Shown here one piece after another: positions 1-11,529 of a stretch of DNA of 64,000 nt. The stretch spans positions 8,787,116-8,851,115 of the forward strand of contig NC_051121.1 in the NCBI RefSeq assembly GCF_014839805.1, given 5' to 3'. Both the position numbers and the translations under genes were made by a program. This stretch comes from Manduca sexta (lineage: Eukaryota; Arthropoda; Insecta; Lepidoptera; Sphingidae). Within the stretch, counting starts at the first letter, position 1, and every line of letters starts with the position of its first letter. Below the pieces are notes generated by a model. The model made no database searches. It saw only the letters and a list, made by a program, of their open reading frames with translations, and was not told the origin of the DNA.

Positions 1-995
1 ATAAATTTTATATTGTGAAGGATATTTCATAAGTAAATGTATTATTATTCCATTAGCGTTTTTTCATCATTCAAATGATTAATGTGCTATTTCTGTTATG
101 ATAATATCTTGTATTATATTTTTCATTCTGTGGTAATATAGTAGAATTTAAATTGACTGCGAAAGATAGGTTGCAGTATTTTCAAATTTGAAATAAATAT
201 ACATATATTCTAAACCACAAAAGCGGTATCATTAAGGTTAATACGTTTTTATGTTATACGACTTTTCCATTTCAAGTGATATAATATAAATAACGAATTC
301 CTTTTATATTCTGTCACAAAGACAGCTTGCTATATTACACCTACACATTTTTCGTGATTAATTTATGGTTACCTGTTTTAGCTTTTTTATATTTTTGAAG
401 ACGTCACTTTTCCATAAATATATTATTAATTAGTTTTCATTTTTTATTCGACCTGCTTTATCGAACATTCATTTAATATCATTGTTATCTCGAGTTAATT
501 TTATTGGAAATTCTTGATATTCAAAATTTGTCATTTTATTTTTTTTATCAAGTAAATATGTCTTTTTCTGATAATACTTGATAGTCGTTTCATTTTTATT
601 AGTATAATTCATTGGCAGCATGTTATAAACCATTATTAGAGCCATTTATTCTTTATGCTTGCTATACTTAATTGCAGTAGTAATTTGCATCACGTGTTAC
701 ATGTGACTCTGAATTACAGCTTCTGAAAATCATGTAATGGACTATCATCAATGATTTAAAAAAATATTCGCATATTCCCGCCGTTACTCGTAAGCCAAAA
801 TTGTGTGGAACGAATGCCCAAAGCCGCATGTTCAGGGGCGAGACTTATTTTTTATTGTATGTGATCCTAGAGAAGCCTTTCCATATTTTTGGAAAATAAT
901 TTTTTGGTAAAAGTGATTTACATAATGATGGCAGTCAAATAAAAAAAAAAGTATTGTTGATGTAAATTTTGTTATGGGTCCTTTGTTACCTGAAG

Positions 996-1015
996 TAAAT
1001 AAATAAATAAATAAA
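996..1015. repeat. AAAT microsatellite
   Basis: Four to five tandem AAAT units are read directly from the sequence. It could be the tail of a decayed retroposon. Confidence 0.8.
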
Positions 1016-1361
1016 AATTCTCTCACTGATTAACAAATGATATTTAAGTTATTCAATGTTTATCTGAGGTCATTCATTATGAAAATAATATGTTGTTATG
1101 AATGTCCGTTACTTTTATAAGAAGTACATTGAAATAGGTTTGTGCCATACGTTTATGCAAGGCATATTTCTTTACAATACGTTTTTCGCATATAAATCAC
1201 CTTTTAACACATTTATGAAACTATGTTTGTTGTTTGTAATATTAGTGCTATGATTTTATCAGATTTTGAACCTTTACAAACAGCTTATTTATCTAATATT
1301 TTGTCCATATTTTATGAAAATAACACAATCGAACTGCAAATTTCATAAAAAAAAAACAAAA

Positions 1362-1425
1362 AAAAGAGGCCCGTGCTCAGCAGTGGGCAAGTATATAATA
1401 CAGGGCTGATATTATTATTACTGTT
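1362..1425 (-). repeat. Family C SINE fragment
   Basis: This is the reverse complement of the start of the repeat seen in long form at 14908 and 60020. The shared core reads as a phrase like CAGCCCTGTATTATA, followed by the 'cagtgggca' segment. Only the 5' end of the unit survives. Confidence 0.6.
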
Positions 1426-2756
1426 GCTTATCTTGGGCCCAAGATATGATTACCTAATTTCGATTTTTTAAAGATACAAATAAAAAAAACGTTAGTCTAT
1501 ATAAGTACCGGATATATTTTGAATCTCCCTAGCAATATTGATTATGACGTATATAATTAAGTTAGATTATAACCGAATCATTAGTTGCAAATTTTACGTG
1601 CAAGTTGCCAAATACAGGACCTTGAATAAAATTCGTTACATTAAGTATAAATTAACAGTGGAATAATGATCAAGCACTTGGAAATAAACTTATAATTAAA
1701 TTACTGCGAAATTGTTCTTGCGTTACAAAGTATAGGATTTTTGGAGATCTGTAGAGATTTTTGCCAGACTCCATATCGCTGGAACACTAAGCCTATATTC
1801 AAATGTAAGGTTTATATTTCAACAATAAATATCTGTTTCATGTCTGAGTGTTGACGGAATGTCCATTAGATTCTTTTACAAATAAATTAACGTAATAATA
1901 GCGTATATATTTTTTTTACTATTTTTTTTATGAATTCTAAAGTTAAAACTATTCGATTAAGACTATTCGATATTTGAATTTTGTTTTTTTTTCTTTTGTT
2001 TTATTTTTTAATGTAAATAAGTAAGTATATATCAGAATAAATTTATATGGAACCCATATCATCTTACAAGTGTTAGAACTGGTAGTTTTATTTTGCGTAT
2101 CTTCATGGTAAACCACAGGGGGTCGAAGGTAATTTGCATACAGATTAAAGAGCAGGTCGTGCAGGTACACAATATGAATGAATAATTGAATGAACTTCAC
2201 GCGAATTGCAACTGTTTTCAGAAATCCCTGATATATTAATAACAGATTTTAAAAATAAGCATGAAACATAGAGATGTATTTCTTAGTATTAAAGCCGTTT
2301 TATTCTATGTAAACGAAGTTTTAAGTTATCGTGGATGTATAAGATTGCGCCTTGACATTTTATATTTTTTTATTTAGCACATAGGTAATATGTGTTTCTA
2401 TTATGTATTATTTGTTTGACAATTGACACGCATTGAGTGCTCATTATGTGAAATGGTCATGATGGACACAATTATCTTATATTAAAAATGCGAAAAATGA
2501 TGTTTGATTATCAGTTAAAAAAAAGCAGAAACTCCTGAATGGTTTTAGAAAATATGACACATAGACTATATCTCGGATAAAGGCTACTTTTTATTAACTA
2601 GTAATGTGTAGACTGTTCTGCCCATTTCGCTTACTATATCTATGTACTAATCAATGTATACCAGTAGCTAAGGAAGAGTACTAATGTAACTTTTTTTGTA
2701 TTACATAACATACGATACGTAGGTATCTACTTTATACCTTGGCATTGATTTTGAAA

Positions 2757-2816
2757 AGCGCATCACTAGAGTTTCTTCCCCGTTTTTGTCTGGTGGTGAC
2801 TGCTTTCCGAACTTGT
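2757..2816 (-). repeat. Family G interspersed repeat, reverse copy
   Basis: The sequence is the reverse complement of a segment also present at 40313-40395 and 46783-46865: a 'cggaaagcag' start, 'caccagggaagaac' middle and 'ctagtgatgc' end. Three diverged copies in one window mark it as a dispersed element of unknown class. Confidence 0.55.
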
Positions 2817-4794
2817 GATAAAGTAATCATTTGACAATTTTAAATATTAACATTTTACAGATTCAAATAATATCATTTCGAATAGTAAGACTTGTATTTC
2901 AGCAAAGGTATCACCGATTAAGTTGCGAGCAAACCCAGTAAATAATAAAATCGAACATTGTCCTCCATTTTTTTTTTAAACACCGACATTGTTAATCCAA
3001 ACCATAATGAACAATAAGCAAAAAAATCATCACGACTTTTCGCCTCACCTTGAATTAAAGGAAGTTGTTCTAGCCGTCTGTATGTCACAAATTATAGTTT
3101 TGTCACGTTTATGAGTTACGTCATTTCTTGGTACGCTACTTATTGGCAAGCGACAAGGTTAGCGGGCTCTGTTTATAGGCTCGTTTTCTTTGTGGTAATA
3201 TTATCAAATATGATGGTATGACAACGACAGCCCCGTCTTGGACAATATAGGCTATGGCCCAAACTTCCCTGATTATGAAAAGTTAGAGAAGCAATTATTA
3301 TACATATACGTACCTATAAAATAAAATTAGATACATACTCCAAAAGTAGTGCATATTCATATTTGTTACGACTGCTTCTTGATATTGTCAAAGCGAATTT
3401 TAGTAAAATTTCTAAGAAGTTCAATTTTTGCCTATTGAAACCTATCACTACAACAGATACAAATTTAAAATAATTTGAACAAACCCATAAATTAGGGGAA
3501 GATAAAGAAATAGTTGCAGAACCAGTGTAGTTATTTACTTCGTAGTGGAGCAGTCACGACTAATAAATAGACGCTCGACTCTCAGGAGTATAACTAAAAT
3601 GAGTGAGAAAACGGAATAGATGCGGGATTATGTATTATTTAGTATTAATATACATCATCACGACTGTATGTCCTGTGCTGGACATAGGGTTCAAAAGATT
3701 CCCCTAACATATTGGTCTTTATTATAATGATTTTTTTGTTTTGTTATAATAACAAAACATAAATTCAATAGCATTACCATAATTAAAAAAAAAAAACATA
3801 CACAATCATTATAAAAAATAGTTTTAAAAATAAACATATTCTAAATTCAAAATTAATATTGTTTAAAAATAATCTGATACAATGAAGAACTGGCCAGATC
3901 TAAGTACGGAAACATTTAAAAATAGAATAAATATAATGATCATAATATTTGCAGTAATTAAACGCGATTATGATATTGCTCCGCATTGTTGTTATATTGT
4001 CAGAATTGCTTGGTTCTCTTGGTATGTTATAAAAAGTCAACAATGGCGGTACAGCTCTATTCACACGATTGTTTACACGTGTGCTATTCTACTTGGCTAA
4101 TCAATTTTCAACTCCATTGCATAGCAACTTGTATTGAACCGGGTTTAATCTAGTTTCTGGCAGTTTTATCGCTTCCTCGTTCCCGACCTACGGCTAGGGC
4201 TTTTGGATTTCGCAGAATTACTGACTTTCGAATGAGGTATCATTCGTTTCTGTTATTTATGTCGTTTTTAATCATTATTGTATTTTTAAATTGCATTGAT
4301 TCAAGTCAAATAACCGTTTACCTTGTTTACAGTTTTTTAATATCCAATATTTGGATTGTCACATCATTCCTACGATATTTAATAACAGCTTTAAAAGGCT
4401 GAGCAGAATTATCTTATATATTTTGTTCTCTTTTCTTTTCATAGAAAAAGAAACAAATAACACCTAAGTTTTGAAACATTATCAACCAATAGAGACAATT
4501 ATCTCAGGATGGTGGATAAATGTAAGAAAATCTAACTTAATAATAAAGTTATTGAGGCAAAATTATGTCTACAACCACGAGCGACACTACCACTGAAGCT
4601 AGACATTATAACTTTACATAGTCACAATTTTGTGAAGAAACCAAGTAGAATTAGAATGTCTAGGGTAGTTTAGTAGGTCTACTTAAATGGTTTCTCGTAC
4701 AATATGATCTAGGCACAGTTTCTCAATAGAGCAGGGAAAGGTACTGCTCCAATATAATTATAGCTTCCAATAAAGTATAGCTTATTGTCGAAAT

Positions 4795-4905
4795 AAAACT
4801 AGTTTTCGAATTCATATTGCGGCTTTTGTATTTTAATTATTCCCGACGTTTTGGAGACTGTGCAGCCTTCATGGTCACTTCCCAAACCGAGCTGGCTCTT
4901 TTAGT
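4795..4905 (+). repeat. Family E MITE-like repeat, decayed
   Basis: It carries the family core 'tattcccgacgtttt...gcagccttcatggtcac', also seen at 8640, 10175 and 13780. Only one end of the element can be followed; the inverted partner end is not visible here. Confidence 0.55.
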
Positions 4906-6616
4906 TACATTGTTCTTATCTTTTCGTAACTCTTCTTCTAGCACTAAAAGTCTATAAATGACCCTAGCTATATAAGTAACTCTTAATTGTAATAATAAAT
5001 ATTTTTTTAGGAAACTATAATACATTTGTTCTTTCCATTTACCGTTTACCCAGTCATACCAAAAATATAAAAATGCTATCACATATCTTGTACTCGACTT
5101 AAAATTTTGTCCGATCTATAGGAACATTAATTAAACTCAATAAAAAAACATATTTATCATAATGAACTACTTTCTAGATATTCCATTACGACCTTGATTA
5201 AATTCCATGTTACAACACCGGTGTCACCTGTACTCACTGTTTGGACCGTAAACCGATCGATTTCATGTCCTTTCACTATCATTAGCCAATATTGTCGACC
5301 ACAATAACGTCTGTCGTACAACTGGATTGTTTCCAATCATTCTTATCTGTTCATTCACTCGTTCAGTTAGGAATACGCATGTATCTTTATTATTTCTGTG
5401 TTTACGTCTGCGCAAATAGAAATTACTGATAATTTAAGTTAACCATATATCCATGGATTAAAGATTGATTTTATTTTTGATATCGTGTAAGTGTTGTTAG
5501 CCATAATAAAGGTTTTATAGTCTATGCCTGCCTTTATTTTTAAGATTAATTTTTATTTAAAAAGGCTGTGAAGTGTGACCTTTATTCCTATGAAATTGTT
5601 TAACTTACTCTAAATACTACATGACAATTAGAAAGGTAAGGTAGAAAATTTAAAAACAAGAAAATTAAGGTAGAAATTAGATTCATTTGGTAATTTAAGA
5701 TGTTTCTTGTTTGACGAAAACTTATAATCTCCATCTATAATAAGTATGGACTGTGGAAGTGGAAACATCATGTTAATTTCGGCCGATGGGTCGCGTAAAA
5801 TTTTATACACATTAAAGTAGTTAAAACGCATCACATCCGAAGGTCATGGTAAGGTCAACCTGTGGTGACCAAGTTTTTCATCGCGAACGAATTTACACAG
5901 TAAATGTTCTAGGCTACTTCCATAAGTATAGTCATTATTTTCGGCTTGGGACTTTCTTCAATTGGAAACCAATATTAATATATTGTTACCGAAAAACCAC
6001 ATTTTTGTTACTTGTTACATCCTTTTCTAAAATCTCCAAATTGTTTTTAATTATTGTTTAATTTCACTAACAGTACTTATTGTATATTTAAGTTTATTAG
6101 AACTTCTCTTTTTTACTACGAAGCTGTGTAATTAGAATGCTGCGTACAGCATAAGATTTGTAACATGTCTCTTAAGAATGTTACTTTTAAAATTCAATAT
6201 GTTGTCTGTACCAGATAATAAAAATAATATTAACAAATGAACAAATTTGAGTCCTGACTAATTGGAGGCTTCAACTGCTTAATTTGAGGACTATGACTAT
6301 GGCTTAATGATTGTAGAAAGCCATACGCTACGGATCGTGGACTCATGACGGTTTTTCGAAATTGGATAAAAAATGCTGCAAGTATACCAGCGGCTTAAGA
6401 ATTACAATTTCAATAACAAAACATACTCGTAAATAACCACAAATATACAGTTAAATCTTAAGGAAAGTTGTACATGCAATAATAATTTTCCTGTTTATCC
6501 AGAAATTGGTTTTTTCCAAACACTGAATGTAAATTTTGCCGCAATATACCATATTTAGCTATAATTAGTGCATTGTTTTCGTGACAGCGCTCTTGGACTA
6601 TCCTACGCTATAAGTA

Positions 6617-6634
6617 TAACCTAACCTAACCTAT
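6617..6634. repeat. Short TAACC (TTAGG-type) run
   Basis: About three units of CCTAA are present. TTAGG is the insect telomere repeat, but such tiny interstitial runs are common and need not be telomeric in origin. Confidence 0.5.
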
Positions 6635-6934
6635 CCTACGCTCTCATATCAAGCAACGAGTGACCGAAACTTCTGTTTCTTTTTTCTTTTCTTTTTGTTT
6701 TGTGGTATTGAGGTCTTTTATTTTTTATTTTGGAACGCAATGGTTATCTCCAGGGGTACCCTGCTAAAGGTGTACAAGCGATGAGGTTTTTTATTATTAA
6801 ACGAGGTAATGCTTGCGGCTTTTCAGGCGTGAGAAGCACTGCCCGCAACGAGTCCCTAATACGCTATAGCGCACTAACTCCATTTGTTTAAAAACAAATT
6901 AATGGGATAAGTAATCTATGAGTTAATCTAGGGC

Positions 6935-7025
6935 ATTATTCATCTGTGTGTCAAATTTTATCCAAACACGTTCAGCTGATTCCGCGGTTACTTTCAACAA
7001 GTATCCAAACATCAAAATATAGTCA
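6935..7025 (+). repeat. Family F LINE 3'-tail relic
   Basis: It contains the conserved phrase 'caaattttatccaaa...gttcagctg', followed by a segment resembling 'aacatccaaacatc'. This matches the other family F copies in the window (18858, 24000, 29040, 49390). The family looks like the 3' end of a LINE. Confidence 0.5.
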
Positions 7026-8177
7026 CGAACTTTAGGATTTATAATATTGGTCAGATTGGTCTCCATTTTTCACCAAATTATAAAATTACGACCATCAATT
7101 TCAAGGTATTGATGAAGTTAAGATGATAATTGGTTAAAACGCGTCATCTTCGACAATTTTCCTTAAGTGATTCGAACAAGAGTCGAAGCGAATTTTGTAA
7201 TATGTAAATCCCCTACCTATCACGCCAGCATCACTTTTGTATATAACCTTTGAACCAGTTTCAGAAATGTTTTATACTATACACCAGCGACTGCCGTATG
7301 GAATTTTATTTGAATAACATATTTATTTCCTCTCTATACTTCTGGAAATATTAAACGTATTCTTTACTGGAGTTACGTGTCTGGTATCTTCAGCGTTTAT
7401 TAATGTATGCGAAAATCTAAAGATTTAAAAAAATTAACAGTTACCAGCCATATAATCTAGTGGTCGAAAATCGACCGTTGAAAATGTCTTCAAGTTTAAA
7501 TAAAAAGCAAAATAATTTTGCCTACACATTTATTGCTGCCAGTTTGAATAATTAGTTATTTTCTATTTTTGCTAAAAACAGGATATCATCAATATAGGTT
7601 TTATTTTTCTTTTTAAAAAAAGCATAAAAAATTCATAAAATCCGTATGGTACAGTTGGAATTATTTTAATCGGAATTATTAGGGTTGTAATGTGATGTTA
7701 TCCCAAACTTACATCAGTTTTCATCTATATGCCATTATTAATCAGTTTCTTAACAATCTTATTTCCGTACAAAAATCAATCTTTGATGTACCGTATAGTC
7801 AACTGAAGAAAATATGCTACATATCCGATTTCCATGTTGCCTGTCTTTATTTTGATTTTGGTCGAGTTGCCCAGTTCATTTTGGAAATATTCTTGCGAGA
7901 TAAAGTAGTTTCGACATATTTATCACATTAATTACAATACAAAATCACACGAATGCATTCATTTGAGCAATCATATCCCTTTGGTAAGTATTTCATTATA
8001 GCATGAAGCAACGTGCCTAGACGTCGGATCGTGGGTAAATGTATGAGAAGCAAAAATAGCGCTCTACATTTTTTTTATCATGACATTGCTTTACAATAGA
8101 AAGTTGACTCGCCTGGGAAAGTATCAGAAGTGTTGGTATTCCTGGTACCGTGTCGATAAAGGTTTCGTTTTTACTAT

Positions 8178-8325
8178 TGCCTGCCTCAATTTGATATTAT
8201 ATTTGTTCTCTATTCTAATTGTTTTAAAGACGTATTTATTGTAATTAAATGTGCCTGCCTCAATTTGAGACTATTTTTGCACGCTATAGTATTTGTTTTA
8301 AAGGCTATTTTCTTTTAAACGTTGT
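8178..8325 (+). repeat. Imperfect tandem duplication
   Basis: The 16-base phrase GCCTGCCTCAATTTGA starts at 8179 and again at 8252. Similar sequence follows each copy, with shared 'ttgttttaaag' segments. The period is about 73 bp and the copies have diverged. Confidence 0.65.
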
Positions 8326-8597
8326 TGAAAAGTAGCTGTCAGTTTTGTCTTTATTTAGTTGCCTTAATTAAATTGGAAAAGGCTCACTTATTCGATAGAT
8401 AGCTTACGAGACGATGAGACTATTCCGTCATTAAGTTTATCGAATGTTTGCAGTTAGTACAAAACAATACAAGAGTTCCGAGGAAAATTGACTGTATCAC
8501 ACCGGCTCTTTATTTTATAGTAGTAATCTTGATATCATAAAATTACGATTATAATTGCAGTACCCTTGCAGCTGTTTTCTGTAAACACTTTATCGAA

Positions 8598-8917
8598 AAA
8601 AAACTATTTTTCGGATTTTATCGCGGTTTTTTATATTACGATTTTCTCCCGACGTTTCGAAGACTGCACCCTTCGTGGTCACGGGGAGCAGTGAGGTGCA
8701 AGTCGTCCGAAAAGCCAAAGTCCGAAACGTACAATATCTACCTACATTTTAAAATTTTAAAAAAATTGCTGTTCATGATGCAATCTACGCAGAATGAGCT
8801 CACAGTGTCTTGAAATCTGCCAGTCGGTCTTTTGGGTTCCGATTACTTTTACCTGACTAATAAAAAACCGCGGTAAAATCCGAAAAATAGTTCCATTTTC
8901 TAACATTCGCGTAAACA
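8598..8917. repeat. Family E MITE-like element with inverted ends
   Basis: The left end reads 'ctatttttcggattttatcg', and the right end at 8865-8895 is its near-exact reverse complement. Beyond that the right end runs into 'taacattcgcgtaaaca', a terminal segment shared with the copies at 10108 and 13915. The inside has no coding capacity. A non-autonomous DNA element or fold-back element is the likeliest reading; the superfamily is unknown. Confidence 0.6.
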
Positions 8918-9225
8918 TATAAAAAATCATTAACACTATTCACAGCGCTTATATTCGAAAACTCATTATATGCAAAAAGATTCCATTAATTGAATAGTAA
9001 ATTATGTAATGACACGACAGAGGATAGCTGAATCAAGGTTACAGCGTTCGCAAAACGTGTTGAAACCGGCTTTTATTATCTCGGTAAATGACCCAGAAAT
9101 CACGTACCTAATAATTATGAAATTATGTATTGTGTACAAATATTTCATAATGCGTGGTAACATCTTGGGGTTTTCTTGTGGCATACCTATACAGGGTTCG
9201 TTATAAATATATAGGTTTGTTGTGA

Positions 9226-9342
9226 GTACTATATATTTCTTCAACTGTATATAGTACGCAGACCTAATATATAGTACAGTATTATATGTATATTATAGTA
9301 CGATTGGCAAAGGGTTACAAATAGGTATAGCGATACCTATTT
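9226..9342. repeat. Two short perfect inverted repeats
   Basis: GTACTATATA at 9226-9235 pairs perfectly with 9248-9257. AAATAGGTAT at 9319-9328 pairs perfectly with 9333-9342 around a 4-base loop. Both lie in AT-rich DNA beside a SINE. They may be remnants of palindromic elements. Confidence 0.6.
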
Positions 9343-9360
9343 ATAAATAGGTAATACACT

Positions 9361-9580
9361 CACGGCTTTTATTCCGAAAGGGTAAGCAGAGACGCAATTG
9401 GTGCACCCACTTTATGCCGTGTGTATTCTATCCTATGATATGATGAGCGAGCCTATCGTTATATCGAGCACAATTTCCAGATTAATTTACAGATAGTGAG
9501 TAGAAGAACCCTCACTATCCGACCCGGAGATCGAACCCGGGACCTTAGACCTTAGGCCACCGAAGCAGTCAGATATAGGT
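9361..9580 (-). repeat. Family A tRNA-derived SINE, reverse orientation
   Basis: Read on the minus strand it has the family A layout: a tRNA-like head with a B-box-like GGTTCGATCTCC near 9530, then the 'cagtatcagcccgga'-type body and the 'gcgtctctgc' 3' part. Open frames across it are repeat-derived. Confidence 0.65.
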
Positions 9581-9750
9581 ATATTATCTAACACCCTTAA
9601 GTATAGTCCACTGAGTTTATGCCGTGCCGCCTGTCCTTCATGTGGGAGCCTATTTTGCGAGAGCACAATAAAGGTTCCCGAATGCAATGCCCTTAGCCCG
9701 CGGCCTAAACGGCCTATTGACAAACTCGACGCTGGTCTGAGCACGTACAA
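9581..9750. repeat. GC-richer repeat-like segment, unclassified
   Basis: The segment around 'cactgagtttatgccg...gagcctattttgcgagagc' resembles a phrase common in lepidopteran interspersed repeats and is distinctly GC-richer than its surroundings. It may be a diverged relative of family G. No coding domain is seen. Confidence 0.35.
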
Positions 9751-10107
9751 TTAATTATTAAAACTTTATATATTAAAAACAAAAAAGTAACATGAATATG
9801 AAAATAATTTAACCTAGTGTAGCAGGCGAGTAAATTATGACAAATCTCTATGACACTTGATGGGGTTTACAATTCAAGAGATGAGCATCATTCAAGTGCT
9901 CTTAGTTTGTACGAGTACTTCACTTAATAGTGTTATCATAGATTTAAAAACACGCGATGTTTAACGTGGCTGTCCACTTGTTACATGGCATTGTCTACGT
10001 AATAGCCGCAAGTCTTAAAATTCTTATACTTAACCCATTAAGGCTTATTCTTCATATCTAACTTCTAAATAGTCCATTACTTTGGTAAATTGGATTGTAT
10101 TATATTT

Positions 10108-10225
10108 ACGCGAATGTTAGACATTAAAATAAGACTATTTGCGGATTTTATCGCGGTTTTCTATATCATAATTTTCTCCCGACGTTTCAAAGACTTTGCA
10201 GCCTTCGTGGCGACCAGTTTTATTT
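10108..10225 (+). repeat. Family E MITE-like element, left end
   Basis: It starts with 'tttacgcgaatgttagac', which is the reverse complement of the right terminus of the copies at 8598 and 13727. This copy therefore preserves the true left terminus. The 'cccgacgtttcaaagac' core follows. The right half is missing. Confidence 0.6.
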
Positions 10226-10332
10226 TAAAATTGGATTGTGTTCTGCAGAAATGATCTAAATTATTATTGATTTCGAACTATTGAAAATTTTTGTTCTCAT
10301 GTAACGTAAAATTTTGATAATTAATCTATCAA

Positions 10333-10585
10333 GGCGTCCTCGGTGACTTAATATTACGGAAAACGTATGGAAAACGACGAAATGTTGAGGTCTCGGGTTT
10401 GATCCCGGGTCAGGCAACGAGGATTTTTCCACTCAGTATCAGCCCGGAGTATGGAAATTGTGCCCGATATGGTGATAGGCTCGCCCCCATTCCCATCATA
10501 GGACGAAATACACATGGCGGAAAATTGATGCACGAATTGCGTCTCTGCCGATGCCTTCGGGGATAAAAGGCGTGACCGTATGTAA
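10333..10585 (+). repeat. Family A tRNA-derived SINE
   Basis: The head is 'cctcggtgactta', followed by a B-box-like 'gggtttgatcccgggtc', the body 'ctcagtatcagcccggagt' and the 3' part 'gcgtctctgccgatgcc'. The order matches the better copy at 27186. The two minus-strand frames over it are spurious. Confidence 0.7.
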
Positions 10586-10962
10586 TCTTTCCATTTTTGC
10601 ATATCTTTGAATAAAATGTTTTGGCAAATTGTAAGTACACTTGTCACTTATCTACCACGGGTTCAACAAACAGCATAACATCACGTAGGTAATTGAATCT
10701 CCGCGTGCGTATTATTATTCTTAGAAACAAGACGTTGACTATCTTATCAACTGCGACGAAAATCTAGTGTTCTTGATATAGGAAAAGTTATGAATCTACC
10801 AGCGAGAATATTTACTCTTATTAATAATATAAATTCATAATTTGTAAGTTTGGATGTTCGAAGTAGTCCCAAAAACAGTGAGTGAATTCTAAAAATAGAC
10901 CTAGAAAATGTACTTTAAAAAAATCTTAGAAAGTAAACAAATATACAACACGCTATTAACTT

Positions 10963-11175
10963 CGAAAGGACAGGCAGAAGGGCAACTAGGGTACCCACTT
11001 TCCTCCGTGTGCAATTGCGACGGCGCGAGCTTATCGTCATATTGGGCACCAATTCAAGACTCCAGGTTGACTGAGAAAAAATTCAATATCACTTTGCCTA
11101 ACTCGGGATTCGAACCCAAGATCTCAGAGCGGAAATTGTACCGCCCAAGCAGTAAAACTACGCACACCATGGCTG
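10963..11175 (-). repeat. Family A tRNA-derived SINE, reverse orientation
   Basis: On the minus strand it has the B-box-like GGGTTCGAATCCCGAG near 11115, then the 'agtc...gaattggtgcccaatatg' body. The 124-codon plus-strand frame covering it is repeat-derived, not a host gene. Confidence 0.65.
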
Positions 11176-11355
11176 TTAAAAGGATTATTATATCCTTTAT
11201 TAATATTCAGATGACCGATACGCTAATTTCTAATACATCAATAACAGGAAACTATAAAATCTATTTATATCCATGTTCATAATAAATATGGAATTGTTGA
11301 CGCATCTTGATTTATGTTCTAAAATGACTTAGTAAATATGTTTTTTTTATCACAG

Positions 11356-11500
11356 AATGAAGAAAGAGTTTATGTGGACCCAGTACTTGCCGGACAAATG
11401 CCGTGGAAGAAGTTGTAGAGTGATTCGAAGAAGACGGGATCTTCAATGGCCCAATCCGGTGCAGGATTCTGTCCAGCAATTTATAAGTAAAGATAGTTAG
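11356..11500 (+). CDS. Candidate terminal exon of an unidentified gene
   Basis: A T-rich tract ends in CACAG at 11351-11355 and resembles a splice acceptor. From 11357 an open frame of 47 codons runs to TAG at 11498-11500 (it begins MKKEFMWTQYL and contains CRGRSCRVIRRRR). An AATAAA signal follows at 11515-11520. Another frame from 11356 encodes 20 residues ending PWKKL before a stop at 11417-11419. The composition is less AT-rich than the flanks. I cannot name the protein, and no upstream exon was found with certainty. It could also be the last exon of a non-coding RNA. Confidence 0.3.
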
Positions 11501-11529
11501 TTATCTTTTCATGTAATAAAGAATATTTG

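Larger units (their letters stand above)
1..4794. other. AT-rich non-coding stretch with repeat relics
   Basis: No convincing gene is visible. Open frames here are under 85 codons, AT-rich, and show no domain or splice context. The stretch holds an AAAT microsatellite, small relics of dispersed families (listed separately), and at 2535-2605 and 3655-3720 fragments of two other interspersed repeats common in lepidopteran DNA. The rest is unassigned. Confidence 0.6.
4906..8177. other. AT-rich non-coding stretch
   Basis: No supported gene. A short TAACC run sits at 6617-6634 and a LINE-tail relic at 6935-7025. A short ATG-to-donor segment at 7953-7983 is treated under findings. The region 6780-6900 has a slightly higher GC content and looks repeat-derived, but I cannot assign it. 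Confidence 0.5.

Noticed and set aside
6617..6634. Telomere-type repeat as evidence of a chromosome end
   Set aside because: Only about three CCTAA units, embedded in ordinary sequence.
9002..9244. Mirror frames of 80 and 65 codons
   Set aside because: Both strands are open by chance in AT-rich DNA.
10908..11282. 124-codon plus-strand frame
   Set aside because: Its middle is a reverse-oriented family A SINE and no domain is visible.
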